From assembly GCF_000374405.1 (NCBI RefSeq), contig NZ_KB894226.1, forward strand, positions 1 through 37,516: a stretch of 37,516 nt of DNA, given 5' to 3'. The stretch comes from Riemerella columbina DSM 16469. GTDB taxonomy: Bacteria; Bacteroidota; Bacteroidia; Flavobacteriales; Weeksellaceae. A model generated the notes under the pieces. It was not told the origin of the DNA, made no database searches, and worked only from the letters and a program-made list of their open reading frames with translations. Numbering within the stretch: position 1 is the first letter of the stretch; each line of letters begins with the position of its first letter. Both the position numbers and the translations under genes were made by a program. Shown piece after piece: positions 7,943 to 16,799 of this stretch.

Positions 7943-8422
7943 TTAAGATTTATTATTTTTCCTTAGTGTATCGGCTCTATCACTAAAGTGTTGCTCTGGC
8001 ACTTCGATAAGGTATTTAGAAAAAACATCAATGATTTCCTTAGGCTGCGGCTCGGATTTTCTAGTTTTTAAATTAAAATAAATTACCTTTACCCAAAGCA
8101 CCGAAAATACAATGGTTTTATCCAAATCTGTCATTAAAATTTCTACCGTAGCCGTACGCTCGCCAATTTCGATGGTCTTACTAGAAATCAAAACCATTTG
8201 ATTTGCCTTTACTTCTTTTAGGTAAGCAATTTGATTTTGTACTGCTACCCAAAGGCAACCATGTTTTTTTGCATAGTCCTCATAACTAAATCCGTAATGC
8301 TCTTCTACATGGTCTTCTCTAGCATTGAGCATATATTCTAGATATTTTACATTATTGAGGTGCCCTAAGGGGTCACAATCGGCAAAGCGTATTTTTACAA
8401 GGGTTGAAAATTCTTTTTCCAT
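7943..8422 (-). CDS. Hotdog-fold acyl-CoA thioesterase (4HBT family)
   Basis: A 159-residue protein starting at the ATG at 8422 (MEKEFSTLVKIRFADCDPLG). An in-frame ATG at 8446 is less likely because it abuts the T-run of the upstream terminator. The segment RFADCDPLGHLNNVKYLEYM holds the catalytic Asp and the hydrophobic hotdog helix of 4-hydroxybenzoyl-CoA thioesterase-like enzymes. A single hotdog domain fills the protein. The substrate is unknown; homologues hydrolyse acyl-CoA. It is the first gene after the terminator of the bamA-skp operon and is followed 9 bp later by rmlD. No clear promoter is visible, so read-through from the skp operon may supply it. Confidence 0.85.
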   Translation of the reverse strand: MEKEFSTLVKIRFADCDPLGHLNNVKYLEYMLNAREDHVEEHYGFSYEDYAKKHGCLWVAVQNQIAYLKEVKANQMVLISSKTIEIGERTATVEILMTDLDKTIVFSVLWVKVIYFNLKTRKSEPQPKEIIDVFSKYLIEVPEQHFSDRADTLRKNNKS

Positions 8423-8448
8423 AGAAAAAAATGGTATTAGTATCATTT

Positions 8449-8478
8449 AAAAAAACCACTCTACACGAGAGTGGTTTT
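8449..8478 (-). terminator. Terminator after the bamA-skp operon
   Basis: An 11-bp perfect stem (AAAACCACTCT at 8452-8462 with AGAGTGGTTTT at 8468-8478, 5-nt loop) is followed on the minus strand by a T-run. It separates the second skp gene from the thioesterase. Confidence 0.85.
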
Positions 8479-8520
8479 CCTGTTTAACAATTAAAAATTA
8501 CATTTATTATGATAAAATTA

Positions 8521-9021
8521 TTATAATCCTAATTCTTTTTTAACCGCTGGAGTAGCGTCTGGTCCATTTTTATAAATAAGACCTACTGTATTAGCATCAA
8601 AGATATAATCCCATCCGTTAGCTTTAGCGGCTCTTTCTGTAGCATCCATTAACTTTTTGTCAATCGGTGCATAAGCAGCTTGTTGTTTCTCAGCATAATC
8701 TTGCTGTGCTTTATTATTCATTTCCTGAAGAGTTTGCTGTTTCTTTTGAAGTTCTTGTTCTTTAGTAGCTCTTTGTGCATCAGACATTGTAGCACTTGCT
8801 TTTTGATAAGCAGCTACTTCCTCTTGGAATGCTTTAGCTTGCTTTTCAAGTTCTGCTTGTTTTACTTTAAAAGTGGCTAGCAATTGCTCGTCTGCTTTCT
8901 TTTTCTCAGGCATTACATTGATAATCGATGCCAAATCCATAGTGGCGATTTTCTGAGCTTTAGCCATTCCAAATGACAACACCATTGCTACTGCGGCAAA
9001 TAATACGCTTAATTTTTTCAT
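8521..9021 (-). CDS. OmpH/Skp-family periplasmic chaperone
   Basis: A 166-residue Skp/OmpH protein with a signal peptide ending AKAQ (residues about 1-23). A short conserved core begins (I)ATMDLASIINVMPE, followed by a long Gln/Lys/Glu-rich coiled coil (residues about 50-110). The C-terminus, with DYIFDANTVGLIYKN, packs into the trimer body. Skp binds unfolded outer-membrane proteins in the periplasm and hands them to the BAM complex. It is the second of two adjacent skp genes, 46 bp after the first, and is the last gene before the terminator. Base and codon use look like its neighbours. Confidence 0.93.
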   Translation of the reverse strand: MKKLSVLFAAVAMVLSFGMAKAQKIATMDLASIINVMPEKKKADEQLLATFKVKQAELEKQAKAFQEEVAAYQKASATMSDAQRATKEQELQKKQQTLQEMNNKAQQDYAEKQQAAYAPIDKKLMDATERAAKANGWDYIFDANTVGLIYKNGPDATPAVKKELGL

Positions 9022-9067
9022 AATGATTCTAAAATTTATTTTTTACTATTTTAATTTGCAATTATAC

Positions 9068-9595
9068 TTATTTTTTTTCATTTTTCAACAGTATATCCAA
9101 CACTTTATCAGTATAATCGTATCTGCTTTCTAAAAAAAGTACACTAGCATCGTTACCTTTATCAATAACTATGCCCAAATTATTTTTGGCACTTACAGTT
9201 TTTACGGCATTCCAAATTTGGTCCTGGAATGGTTTTACGAGATTTACTCTTAATTTATTAATTTCCCCATCAGTACCAAAGCGGTTAGAAATTGTTTTTT
9301 TAAGTTTAGATTCCAAATCTTGTACTTCCTTTTCTCTTTGTTTCAATTGATCACCTATTAAAAGTACTTTTTCATTTTCAAAAGCAACTTTTTTAGTTTC
9401 GTATTCCGATTGCAATTGTTCAATTTCGGTTTGCCATTTTTGAACTTGCTGGTTCAATCTGGATTCTGCACTTTTATACTGCGGTAGTTTTTCCAATATA
9501 TACTGGGTATCTACCACGCCTATTTTCTGTGCTGAAACATAGCCCATACACAAAAATAAACTGAGTAATCCAACGATTTTTTTTAGTCCTTTCAT
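9068..9595 (-). CDS. OmpH/Skp-family periplasmic chaperone, first copy
   Basis: A 175-residue Skp/OmpH protein with a signal peptide ending VSAQ (residues 1-22), then QKIGVVDTQYILEKLPQYKS, the typical start of the mature chaperone. The coiled coil spans about residues 40-105, and a C-terminal (I)VIDKGNDASVLFLESRYD segment follows. It begins 18 bp after bamA and precedes a divergent second skp gene. The pair probably arose from an old duplication: the two proteins share the fold but differ in the coiled coil, so they may form separate trimers. Confidence 0.93.
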   Translation of the reverse strand: MKGLKKIVGLLSLFLCMGYVSAQKIGVVDTQYILEKLPQYKSAESRLNQQVQKWQTEIEQLQSEYETKKVAFENEKVLLIGDQLKQREKEVQDLESKLKKTISNRFGTDGEINKLRVNLVKPFQDQIWNAVKTVSAKNNLGIVIDKGNDASVLFLESRYDYTDKVLDILLKNEKK

Positions 9596-9613
9596 AAGTA
9601 ATGATATTTAAAA

Positions 9614-12157
9614 TTATAACGATTGGTTCATTAAGAAGTGGGTTTTCCAGCCTGATGGTTGGTTGCTTCCTAATGGGCTATCAAATCCATAAGCAAAATC
9701 AAATCCAATTAATCCGAAGGCACCCATATATACGCGCACCCCAAGACCTACTGAACGCTTCAATTGGAATGGATTATACGAACCAAAACTATTCCATGTA
9801 TTACCACCTTCTGCAAAGGTTAAGGCGTAAATTTTCGCTGTTTGGCTCATAGAAATTGGATATCTCAATTCTACGGCAAAACGATTATATAAGGTTCCTC
9901 CACCTACTGGCGTTACATCTTCCGACATTCCACCATAAGTAGAAGCATTTTCGTATCCTCTTAATGGGATTAACTCTCTACCGTCATATCGACCTCCGAA
10001 TAATCCTGTACCACCCATATAGAATCTCTCAAATGGTGGTGCTCCTAAAGTTTTGTTATAACCATCCATAAAGCCCATTTCTGCAGTAGAACGCAACACA
10101 AGTTTACCCACTACGGTATTATAGGTATCGGCTTTTAATTTCACCTTATAAAATTCTAGCCATTTGTATTTTTCCGCCGAAGACATACTATTGTAATCCT
10201 TTTTATCAAATAATGAATAAGGCGGCGTAAACTTCACTGAAGCCTCAATATTAGAGCCTTGTGTTGGGAAAATAGGGTCGTATCCCGCAGAGTTTCTGCT
10301 TAATGACACATTAAAACTAAAGTTATTCGCAGACCCATCTGTTACTTGCTCCGTTCCAAATTGGAATGGATAGTTATTAAAGTTATAACCTTGATAGGAA
10401 AGCCCCGTGTATAGTGAAAAATACTGGTCTGGCCACAACAATCTACGGTTTAGCCCCACACTAGCCGAGAAAATATTAAGCTTTTGAGACTGTCCGTTAT
10501 AGTCGGTATATTTTACTCTAGAGTTGTTCAACCCAATAGATAACGCTGTTGGACGGCTACCAAATAACCAAGGCTCTGTAAAGCTGATACTATAATTTTG
10601 GAAGTATTGTCCTGCTTGTGCTTGTAGAGATAATACTTGTCCATCACCTTGTGGTACAGGTTTAAAGTCTTTACCTCTCAAAAAGTTTCTTAATGAAAAG
10701 TTATTGAAAGTTAAGCCTAAAGTTCCAATAAAGGAATTACCCCCATACCCCGCTTGCAATTGAACCGTAGAAGACCCTTTTTCCACAAGGCTCCAATTGA
10801 TATCTACGGTATTGTTAGTAGGATTAGGTTTAATATCTTGCTTAATTTGCTGAGGATCAAAAAACTGCATTCCTGCTAAATCAAACATGGTACTTCTAAG
10901 GTCTCTCTTGGAAAATAAATCACCAGGTCTGGTTTGTAATGCACGCAAAATCACATGGTCATGCGTTGTAGTGTTTCCACTCCATGTTACACGATCCCAG
11001 CGCGCTTTTTCCCCTTCTCTAATTCTTACTTCTAAGTTGATGGTATCACCTTTCACCGATTTTTCAACAGGCGTTACTTGAGAGAATAAATATCCATTGT
11101 TTAGGTATAATGATTTGATATCCGAGTCATCATCTTTACCACCATCTTCCCCAACTTTTTTGTTGAAGCCAACCGCATCGTAGATATCACCAGTTTTATA
11201 ACCTAACACCTTCTGAAGAAATTCTGTAGTATAGGCCGTATTACCAACGAAATTAATATCACCTATATAATATTTCTTTCCTTCTTTCAGTTTAACATTT
11301 ATTTCGTAATTGTTATTTTTATTACGCCATACCGAGTCCGATACCACTTCTGCATCTCTATAACCTAAAGAGTTATAATATTTTACTAGGTTCTTTTTAT
11401 CTTCTTCGTATTTTTCTTTGATGAATCTAGATGGCTTAAATATTCCTAATAAAAAGCGTTTTTGCTTGGTATCTTTAAAGGCTTTTTTTCTTAATTTAGA
11501 ATCTGACACATGTTCATTACCTTCAAATTCTATATGGTCTATTTTTACCCTTTTGCCTCGCTGTACCTCTATGGTCCAGTCCATCATATTGGTATCTTTG
11601 GCATTAGGTGTATTTTTAATGCTTACTTGGGCGTCGGCAAAACCTTTATCTACATATTGTTTTTTAACATTATGCTTTACCGAAGATATAAGGTCCTCAG
11701 TGATTTTCTTTCCTGGTTTTAAATCATTGTCTTTAACGATTTTTTCCGCTTTAGATTTGCTCACTTTTCTATCCATGCCTACCACTTTTACTTCCCCTAA
11801 ATCTTTTAGGTCTTCAAGTAAAAATTTTAGCACAATATTTTGTCCTTCGATACTTTGAACATACACCTCAACTTCTGAGAAATATTGAGAATTCCAAAGT
11901 TTTTTAATGGCTTCACTAATTTTTTGCCCAGGAACTTCTATTGTTTCACCTTTTCTTAATCCTGTAAATCTTAAGACTTGTTCGGCACTATATTTTTTAG
12001 CACCATCTATCACGATGCCTTTTAAAATATAAGTCCCCTCTGTGGCATTCATATTGGTTGTTGCCTCAGTTGAAGGTTTGTTGCCTTCTGGTATCGTTTG
12101 TCCATATAAATAGGCAGATGCCGCAAAAAATAGGACGGGTAAAAATTTATATTTCAT
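9614..12157 (-). CDS. bamA: Outer membrane protein assembly factor BamA
   Basis: An 847-residue Omp85 protein, the core of the beta-barrel assembly machine. A signal peptide spans residues 1-20. Five POTRA-like repeats fill about residues 45-445 (for example IVIDGAKKYSAEQVLRFTGL and ...IEFEGNEHVSDSKLRKKAF). The C-terminal half is a 16-strand barrel with the loop-6 element IPLRGYEN (usual VRGF/Y) after GRYDGREL. Length fits the family. It sits between uppS and two skp genes, the arrangement common in Bacteroidota that links envelope assembly genes. It is probably transcribed from the porG promoter. Confidence 0.97.
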   Translation of the reverse strand: MKYKFLPVLFFAASAYLYGQTIPEGNKPSTEATTNMNATEGTYILKGIVIDGAKKYSAEQVLRFTGLRKGETIEVPGQKISEAIKKLWNSQYFSEVEVYVQSIEGQNIVLKFLLEDLKDLGEVKVVGMDRKVSKSKAEKIVKDNDLKPGKKITEDLISSVKHNVKKQYVDKGFADAQVSIKNTPNAKDTNMMDWTIEVQRGKRVKIDHIEFEGNEHVSDSKLRKKAFKDTKQKRFLLGIFKPSRFIKEKYEEDKKNLVKYYNSLGYRDAEVVSDSVWRNKNNNYEINVKLKEGKKYYIGDINFVGNTAYTTEFLQKVLGYKTGDIYDAVGFNKKVGEDGGKDDDSDIKSLYLNNGYLFSQVTPVEKSVKGDTINLEVRIREGEKARWDRVTWSGNTTTHDHVILRALQTRPGDLFSKRDLRSTMFDLAGMQFFDPQQIKQDIKPNPTNNTVDINWSLVEKGSSTVQLQAGYGGNSFIGTLGLTFNNFSLRNFLRGKDFKPVPQGDGQVLSLQAQAGQYFQNYSISFTEPWLFGSRPTALSIGLNNSRVKYTDYNGQSQKLNIFSASVGLNRRLLWPDQYFSLYTGLSYQGYNFNNYPFQFGTEQVTDGSANNFSFNVSLSRNSAGYDPIFPTQGSNIEASVKFTPPYSLFDKKDYNSMSSAEKYKWLEFYKVKLKADTYNTVVGKLVLRSTAEMGFMDGYNKTLGAPPFERFYMGGTGLFGGRYDGRELIPLRGYENASTYGGMSEDVTPVGGGTLYNRFAVELRYPISMSQTAKIYALTFAEGGNTWNSFGSYNPFQLKRSVGLGVRVYMGAFGLIGFDFAYGFDSPLGSNQPSGWKTHFLMNQSL

Positions 12158-12192
12158 TATAAAATTTATTCTTTTTTATTTTTTCATCAATG

Positions 12193-12933
12193 TTATAGTT
12201 GTTCACTGATTTTTCCGTATCGTCTTTCCTTATTTTGATAATTGATAATACATTGGAATAAATCTTCTCTTGTAAAATCTGGCCAAAGGATATCCAAAAA
12301 CTGCAACTCTGCGTAGGCAATTTGCCATAATAAGAAATTGCTAATTCTGACTTCGCCACTGGTTCTAATCAATAAGTCTACATCTGGAATATCCTTAGTA
12401 AACAAATGGTTTGAAATGGTCTCTTCTGAAATGTCTTCTGGTGATAAGTCGTGGTCTTTTGCCTTTTTCGCAATGGTTTGTACCGCTTTTAAAATCTCGT
12501 GGCGAGAACCATAACTCAACGCTAAAACTAAATTGCCATTTTTATTATCTTTCGTCATTTCTACCACATGATTCAATTGGTCTCTCACCAAACTCGGCAA
12601 TCGTTCAATATCACCAATCACATGCATTCTCAATCCTTTAGAAAATATTTCTTCCGCTTCTTGTAGTAAAGTTTCCGATAGTAAGCTCATCAAAGTGTCC
12701 ACTTCATCGGTTGGGCGATTCCAATTTTCAGTAGAAAAAGTATAAAGCGTAAGATAAGGCACCCCTACCTCATTACATGCATTGATGGCATTCCTCACCG
12801 CTTTTATAGCACTTTTATGTCCATAGGTTCTCTGTTCACCGCGCGATTTTGCCCAGCGTCCATTGCCATCCATAATGATTGCAATATGTTGGGGAAGTTT
12901 ATCTTTATTTATTTGATGAATAATATCTGACAT
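12193..12933 (-). CDS. uppS: Undecaprenyl diphosphate synthase (cis-prenyltransferase)
   Basis: A 246-residue UPP synthase starting at ATG 12933; an in-frame ATG at 12951 would overlap the upstream gene. The essential motif IAIIMDGNGRWAK (catalytic Asp22) is at the start, with the basic EQRTYGHKS helix, FSTENWNRP, and RTSGEVRISNFLLWQIAYAE near the end (pyrophosphate-binding Arg residues and the hydrophobic wall). The enzyme makes C55 undecaprenyl diphosphate, the lipid carrier for peptidoglycan and glycans. It begins 2 nt after the porG-like stop and is followed by bamA, so it is in the envelope operon. Confidence 0.95.
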   Translation of the reverse strand: MSDIIHQINKDKLPQHIAIIMDGNGRWAKSRGEQRTYGHKSAIKAVRNAINACNEVGVPYLTLYTFSTENWNRPTDEVDTLMSLLSETLLQEAEEIFSKGLRMHVIGDIERLPSLVRDQLNHVVEMTKDNKNGNLVLALSYGSRHEILKAVQTIAKKAKDHDLSPEDISEETISNHLFTKDIPDVDLLIRTSGEVRISNFLLWQIAYAELQFLDILWPDFTREDLFQCIINYQNKERRYGKISEQL

Positions 12934-12935
12934 AA

Positions 12936-13814
12936 CTAATCGCAATAACATGGTGGACGCCCAAAAGAATAAGATAGCCCAAGGGTCACACTATTTGCCC
13001 AATCTTTGGACTGTAAATTACCCACTCTATTGGCTTCCACATAAGGTTGAACTATTTGATTGATTTCTTCTTTAGTAAGGTATTTTTTACTGCCTCGAAC
13101 CGCTTCTACAAGTTCTTTGTTATAGACTACTTTCACTTGCTTTTCCGTCATATTGCTATAATCGAGGTTATCTGAAAAGGTTGGTCGAAATGTGAATTCC
13201 CCAAAAACAGTCCAATTGTAATTAAACTTATACTTTAATCCAACGCCAAACGGTACCGACAGAGTCAGTTCATTACCAAATTCTTTTTCTATTTTTGGTT
13301 TGTTTTGAGGGATTACAAAATTACCTGCTATATCTACCATTGGCATATCTTCATAGTCTAAAGTATGGCGGGTGTTAGAATATAGCATTGCTCCAAGTCC
13401 TGCAAAAATATAAGGGCTTAGCATCGGATTCTTTTGTTCGTTATTGATGGGGGCGAAGTTGTACTCAAATAATGTTTCTGCGTGATATAAAGTATTCACA
13501 CCAAAAAAACCTCTTTTAGAACGGTAGTTTTCATTGGATACAGAATCATTAAATTGAACATTAGACCAACCTAAATTAAATCTAATGGTCTGATAGGGAT
13601 TAAAATTCATTCTATAAAGTACCCCCATATAAAAAGGTACACCAAACTCTGATATCCTTGCTAAATTTAATGGTTTCTGCAATGTATATTGGTTCCTCCC
13701 TATATCCCCAACTAAATTACTAGCACCCAATTGCACACCTAACTCATGCCTTTGAGAAAAGGAAAAAGTTAAACTAAACAATAGAAATAATAAACTAAAC
13801 AGTTTTGCTTTCAT
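12936..13814 (-). CDS. PorG-like outer-membrane protein (DUF6089)
   Basis: A 292-residue protein with a signal peptide at 1-20 (ending SFSQ). The mature part is a beta-rich outer-membrane fold: HELGVQLGASNLVGDIGR at the start, repeated aromatic strands (GFFGVNTLYHAET, YIFAGLGAML), and it ends with SLGLSYSFGR, which looks like a barrel strand. The C-terminus carries an odd PPCYCD tail. The pattern matches the DUF6089 family. In Porphyromonas gingivalis the porG gene of the type IX secretion system also lies next to uppS and bamA, so PorG is the likely orthologue; this is inferred from synteny and fold. It is the first gene of the operon. Confidence 0.8.
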   Translation of the reverse strand: MKAKLFSLLFLLFSLTFSFSQRHELGVQLGASNLVGDIGRNQYTLQKPLNLARISEFGVPFYMGVLYRMNFNPYQTIRFNLGWSNVQFNDSVSNENYRSKRGFFGVNTLYHAETLFEYNFAPINNEQKNPMLSPYIFAGLGAMLYSNTRHTLDYEDMPMVDIAGNFVIPQNKPKIEKEFGNELTLSVPFGVGLKYKFNYNWTVFGEFTFRPTFSDNLDYSNMTEKQVKVVYNKELVEAVRGSKKYLTKEEINQIVQPYVEANRVGNLQSKDWANSVTLGLSYSFGRPPCYCD

Positions 13815-13841
13815 TGGTGCTAGGGTTCATGTATTAGAATG

Positions 13842-13849
13842 CAAATATA
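13842..13849 (-). promoter_or_regulatory. -7 box (TATATTTG) for the porG-uppS-bamA-skp operon
   Basis: On the minus strand 13849-13842 reads TATATTTG, 28 nt before the porG-like ATG. No clear -33 TTG is seen at the expected distance, so the call is tentative. Confidence 0.5.
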
Positions 13850-13911
13850 AAATATTTAAATATAGGGCGGTCTTAAAAAAGCGTTAAAAATCAATAATTA
13901 TCTATAAATCT

Positions 13912-15231
13912 TTATTTTGTATCGTAGATAATCTTTACTTTGTTATCATTAACCCTTACTTTAAGCCAATCGTTTAGTTTTTTTTGTTCATCAGATTTTA
14001 ATGCCTTGTCTGTACTTATAATCATGATGTTTTTCTTTACTATAGCACTATCATTAGCCTCATCTATTTTACTAAAAGCTACATCAGTGACCGCACTATT
14101 TTGTATTTTCAATTCCTTAAATAACTGATTCACCTGCTGTTGATGTGCTTTGATACTATCCGTTCTCATCATAATCATTTTTTTCAACTGCTGTTCTGCT
14201 TCGCTATTATTCGCAGTAGTCCCTCCAATCTTATTATTCCCATTATCACTAGAAGGGATAAAATTAAAGCCTTGTTTTATATTGAGTTTTACACCTTCTA
14301 AACCATAATTTGCAGCTTTAGTACTTAAATCATCCATACTTTTTTTATCAAGTCGTTCTCCTCCATAAGTCAATTCTATTTCTTTAGCTTCATAATTTAT
14401 TTTTCTACTTAGTAAAAAGTTATTAGGAAAAATAGCCTCTGTATTGATAAATTTAGAAGCGTTTTGTTCAAATCTATTTTTAGTTACCATCACATAACCA
14501 AAATAAGTACTCGGTATCAAGGTTAAAATTACCAATCCCCACATAATTTTCTGTGAGCGTTTTTCCATTTTTTCATCCTTAAAGTGGTATTGTGGGAAAT
14601 CCAAAATTTTAAGGATAATAAATGTAGCGACTGCTATATAAACCGTATTAATGAGATATAAGTATAAAGCTCCAAAGAAGAAACTTAATTCTCCTGTAGC
14701 CAATCCAAAACCAGCGGTACACAGTGGTGGCATCAAAGCTGTGGCAATCGCTACTCCAGGGATAACATTCCCTTTCAGTTTGCTACTCGTGGCAACAAAG
14801 CCTGCCGCACCACCGAAAAAAGCAATCAACACATCATAAATATTGGGTGACGTTCTGGCTAAGATTTCCGAATAGGCATCATCTATTGGGGAAATAAGAA
14901 AATAAACCGTAGAAGTTACCAAACCAATCCCCGTAGCAAACGCATAGTTTTTAATGGCATCTCTTAGCATCCAAGGGTCGTTAATTCCTACGGAAAACCC
15001 AATTCCCATAATCGGACCCATAAGTGGCGAAATTAACATGGCTCCAATTACTACCGCAGCAGAGTTCATATTTAGCCCCAAACTAGCGATAAAAATCGCA
15101 CAAATTAAAATCCAAAGGTTTGTGCCTTTAAAAGGAATATTAGAGGCAACATTTTCCTTTACGGTGTCAAAAGTTTCTTTTTGAGAAATTAAACTAAAGA
15201 CATTTTTTATTTTTATAAATTGGTCGTTCAT
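13912..15231 (-). CDS. DUF389 membrane protein
   Basis: A 439-residue DUF389 protein. Residues about 35-230 contain several transmembrane helices with the family's Gly- and Pro-rich motifs, including MNSAAVVIGAMLISPLMGPI and PGVAIATALMPPLCTAGFGL. The C-terminal 190 residues form a hydrophilic, mostly periplasmic domain. The family is conserved in many bacteria and has no firmly established function. It starts 3 bp after psd, so it is probably co-transcribed with LUD-cdsA-psd, though it is not a lipid enzyme by sequence. Confidence 0.9.
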   Translation of the reverse strand: MNDQFIKIKNVFSLISQKETFDTVKENVASNIPFKGTNLWILICAIFIASLGLNMNSAAVVIGAMLISPLMGPIMGIGFSVGINDPWMLRDAIKNYAFATGIGLVTSTVYFLISPIDDAYSEILARTSPNIYDVLIAFFGGAAGFVATSSKLKGNVIPGVAIATALMPPLCTAGFGLATGELSFFFGALYLYLINTVYIAVATFIILKILDFPQYHFKDEKMEKRSQKIMWGLVILTLIPSTYFGYVMVTKNRFEQNASKFINTEAIFPNNFLLSRKINYEAKEIELTYGGERLDKKSMDDLSTKAANYGLEGVKLNIKQGFNFIPSSDNGNNKIGGTTANNSEAEQQLKKMIMMRTDSIKAHQQQVNQLFKELKIQNSAVTDVAFSKIDEANDSAIVKKNIMIISTDKALKSDEQKKLNDWLKVRVNDNKVKIIYDTK

Positions 15232-15234
15232 ATA

Positions 15235-15888
15235 TTACGATTTTAATTGTGCAATCACATCTAAACCTCCTTTTGTTTTATCGCCAATGTTACAAAAAAT
15301 TTCTGCATCTAGCGGTAAAAAAACATCCATCCTAGACCCGAACTTTATAAACCCAAACTCGTGTCCTGCCTTAGCCTCATCGCCTTCTTTACAAGTCAAA
15401 ACAATACGCCTTGCTACATAACCTGCAATTTGTCGAAATAGTATTTTTTGTTGATTAAACGCTTCCACCGCCACCGAAGTTCTTTCATTATCGGTAGAAG
15501 ACTTTTCATGCCATGCCACGAGATATTTCCCTTTGTGATATTTCTTATAAATAACCTTCCCACTCAATGGATAACGGCATATATGCACATTAAGCGGCGA
15601 CATAAATATAGAAACTTGGATACACTTTTGGTTTAGGTATTCATTTTCCTCTACCTCTTTTATCATCACCACTTTGCCATCTACTGGGGCTATGATATTT
15701 TCTTTATGCTCTAAAATAAATCTATTCGGTACTCTAAAAAACCATAATACAAAACCGAACAACATTAATAAAGGTATAATAACCGCTAGAGACCACATGC
15801 CCAAAGACCTAATAGATAAAGTACTCACTACTACAACTACCACTCCTACCACTAACAATGTTCCTTTAGATTCCTTATGTAATTTCAT
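15235..15888 (-). CDS. psd: Phosphatidylserine decarboxylase proenzyme
   Basis: A 217-residue short-form (type C/PSD-B-like) phosphatidylserine decarboxylase. Two hydrophobic segments at about 10-50 anchor it in the inner membrane. APVDGKV (Asp70) and NVHICRYP (His102) are the conserved catalytic Asp and His. The self-cleavage site is Gly184-Ser185 in IKFGSRMD; Ser185 becomes the pyruvoyl group of the short alpha chain. It makes phosphatidylethanolamine. It follows cdsA by 11 bp, so CDP-diacylglycerol and PE synthesis are joined; pssA, the step between, is not in this window. Confidence 0.93.
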   Translation of the reverse strand: MKLHKESKGTLLVVGVVVVVVSTLSIRSLGMWSLAVIIPLLMLFGFVLWFFRVPNRFILEHKENIIAPVDGKVVMIKEVEENEYLNQKCIQVSIFMSPLNVHICRYPLSGKVIYKKYHKGKYLVAWHEKSSTDNERTSVAVEAFNQQKILFRQIAGYVARRIVLTCKEGDEAKAGHEFGFIKFGSRMDVFLPLDAEIFCNIGDKTKGGLDVIAQLKS

Positions 15889-15899
15889 TTTAATTTATT

Positions 15900-16784
15900 T
15901 TAAAATAATCTTTCTATCGCAAAATACAAATAAACCACAGGGGCACAGACCATAAAACTATCCAAACGGTCTAGCACCCCCCCATGCCCCGGTATTAACC
16001 TACCACTATCTTTTACCCCGCAGGTTCTTTTTAGTTGACTTTCCAATAAATCACCGAGTGGTGCAAAAATTGCAACCAATCCACCAACAATCACCCAATT
16101 TCCTTTTAAAACTGGTAAATACTGCTCTATAACATAGCCCAATACCAAGGTACAAGCTAGCCCACCAAAATAACCTTCCCAGGTTTTTTTAGGACTTACT
16201 TTAGGTGCCATTTTATGTTTCCCAAATAATCTTCCAAAAACATAAGCGAAAGAATCACTGCTCCATATCAGAAGAAACAACCAAAATACTTCGGTAGAAA
16301 AAGTATCTGAAATCCCTGAAATAAATGTAGGTAGTCCTAAAGCAAAACTAAAAGGTATTGCAGCATAAATAACGGTAAAAATAAGTTTTCCATTATCATA
16401 ATTTAATTCACTAGGGTATTTAAATAGCGTAAATGCCGCTATAGGTAAAAGTGATAAGCCTAATAATTCCGACAAATTGATATGAGCATAAAAGCCTCCA
16501 TAAAAAAACTTATGGGCAAAGCGGTAGTAGACTAAAAGTATTGCTGGAAATACGAGCCATTTCCAAAATGTAGGCTCAAATTTCATCATGCGCATACATT
16601 CCCATCCCGCTACAAATACAAAGAAAGTCATTAATCCAAAATACAATTGCTCTGGAGCAACCAAAGAGGTATTAAATAAAGAATTTATAAAACTAGCGCC
16701 ATAAGGCGTTGTACAAGCCATAATGACTAAGGCATATACCAAGCCAAATACCATACGCTGTATCAGATTTTTATCAATGGTCAT
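15900..16784 (-). CDS. cdsA: Phosphatidate cytidylyltransferase (CDP-diacylglycerol synthase)
   Basis: A 294-residue multi-pass membrane enzyme that turns phosphatidic acid and CTP into CDP-diacylglycerol. It has about seven hydrophobic segments. The CdsA signature is complete near residues 246-275 (ESQLKRTCGVKDSGRLIPGH followed by GGVLDRLDS), including the Asp residues that bind the metal. It starts 15 bp after the LUD gene and ends 11 bp before psd. Confidence 0.95.
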   Translation of the reverse strand: MTIDKNLIQRMVFGLVYALVIMACTTPYGASFINSLFNTSLVAPEQLYFGLMTFFVFVAGWECMRMMKFEPTFWKWLVFPAILLVYYRFAHKFFYGGFYAHINLSELLGLSLLPIAAFTLFKYPSELNYDNGKLIFTVIYAAIPFSFALGLPTFISGISDTFSTEVFWLFLLIWSSDSFAYVFGRLFGKHKMAPKVSPKKTWEGYFGGLACTLVLGYVIEQYLPVLKGNWVIVGGLVAIFAPLGDLLESQLKRTCGVKDSGRLIPGHGGVLDRLDSFMVCAPVVYLYFAIERLF

Positions 16785-16799
16785 TAGTTAAAGGTAAGA

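Noticed and set aside
11418-11858. 146-residue ORF on the plus strand within bamA
   Set aside because: It lies wholly inside the POTRA region of bamA and has no recognisable features.
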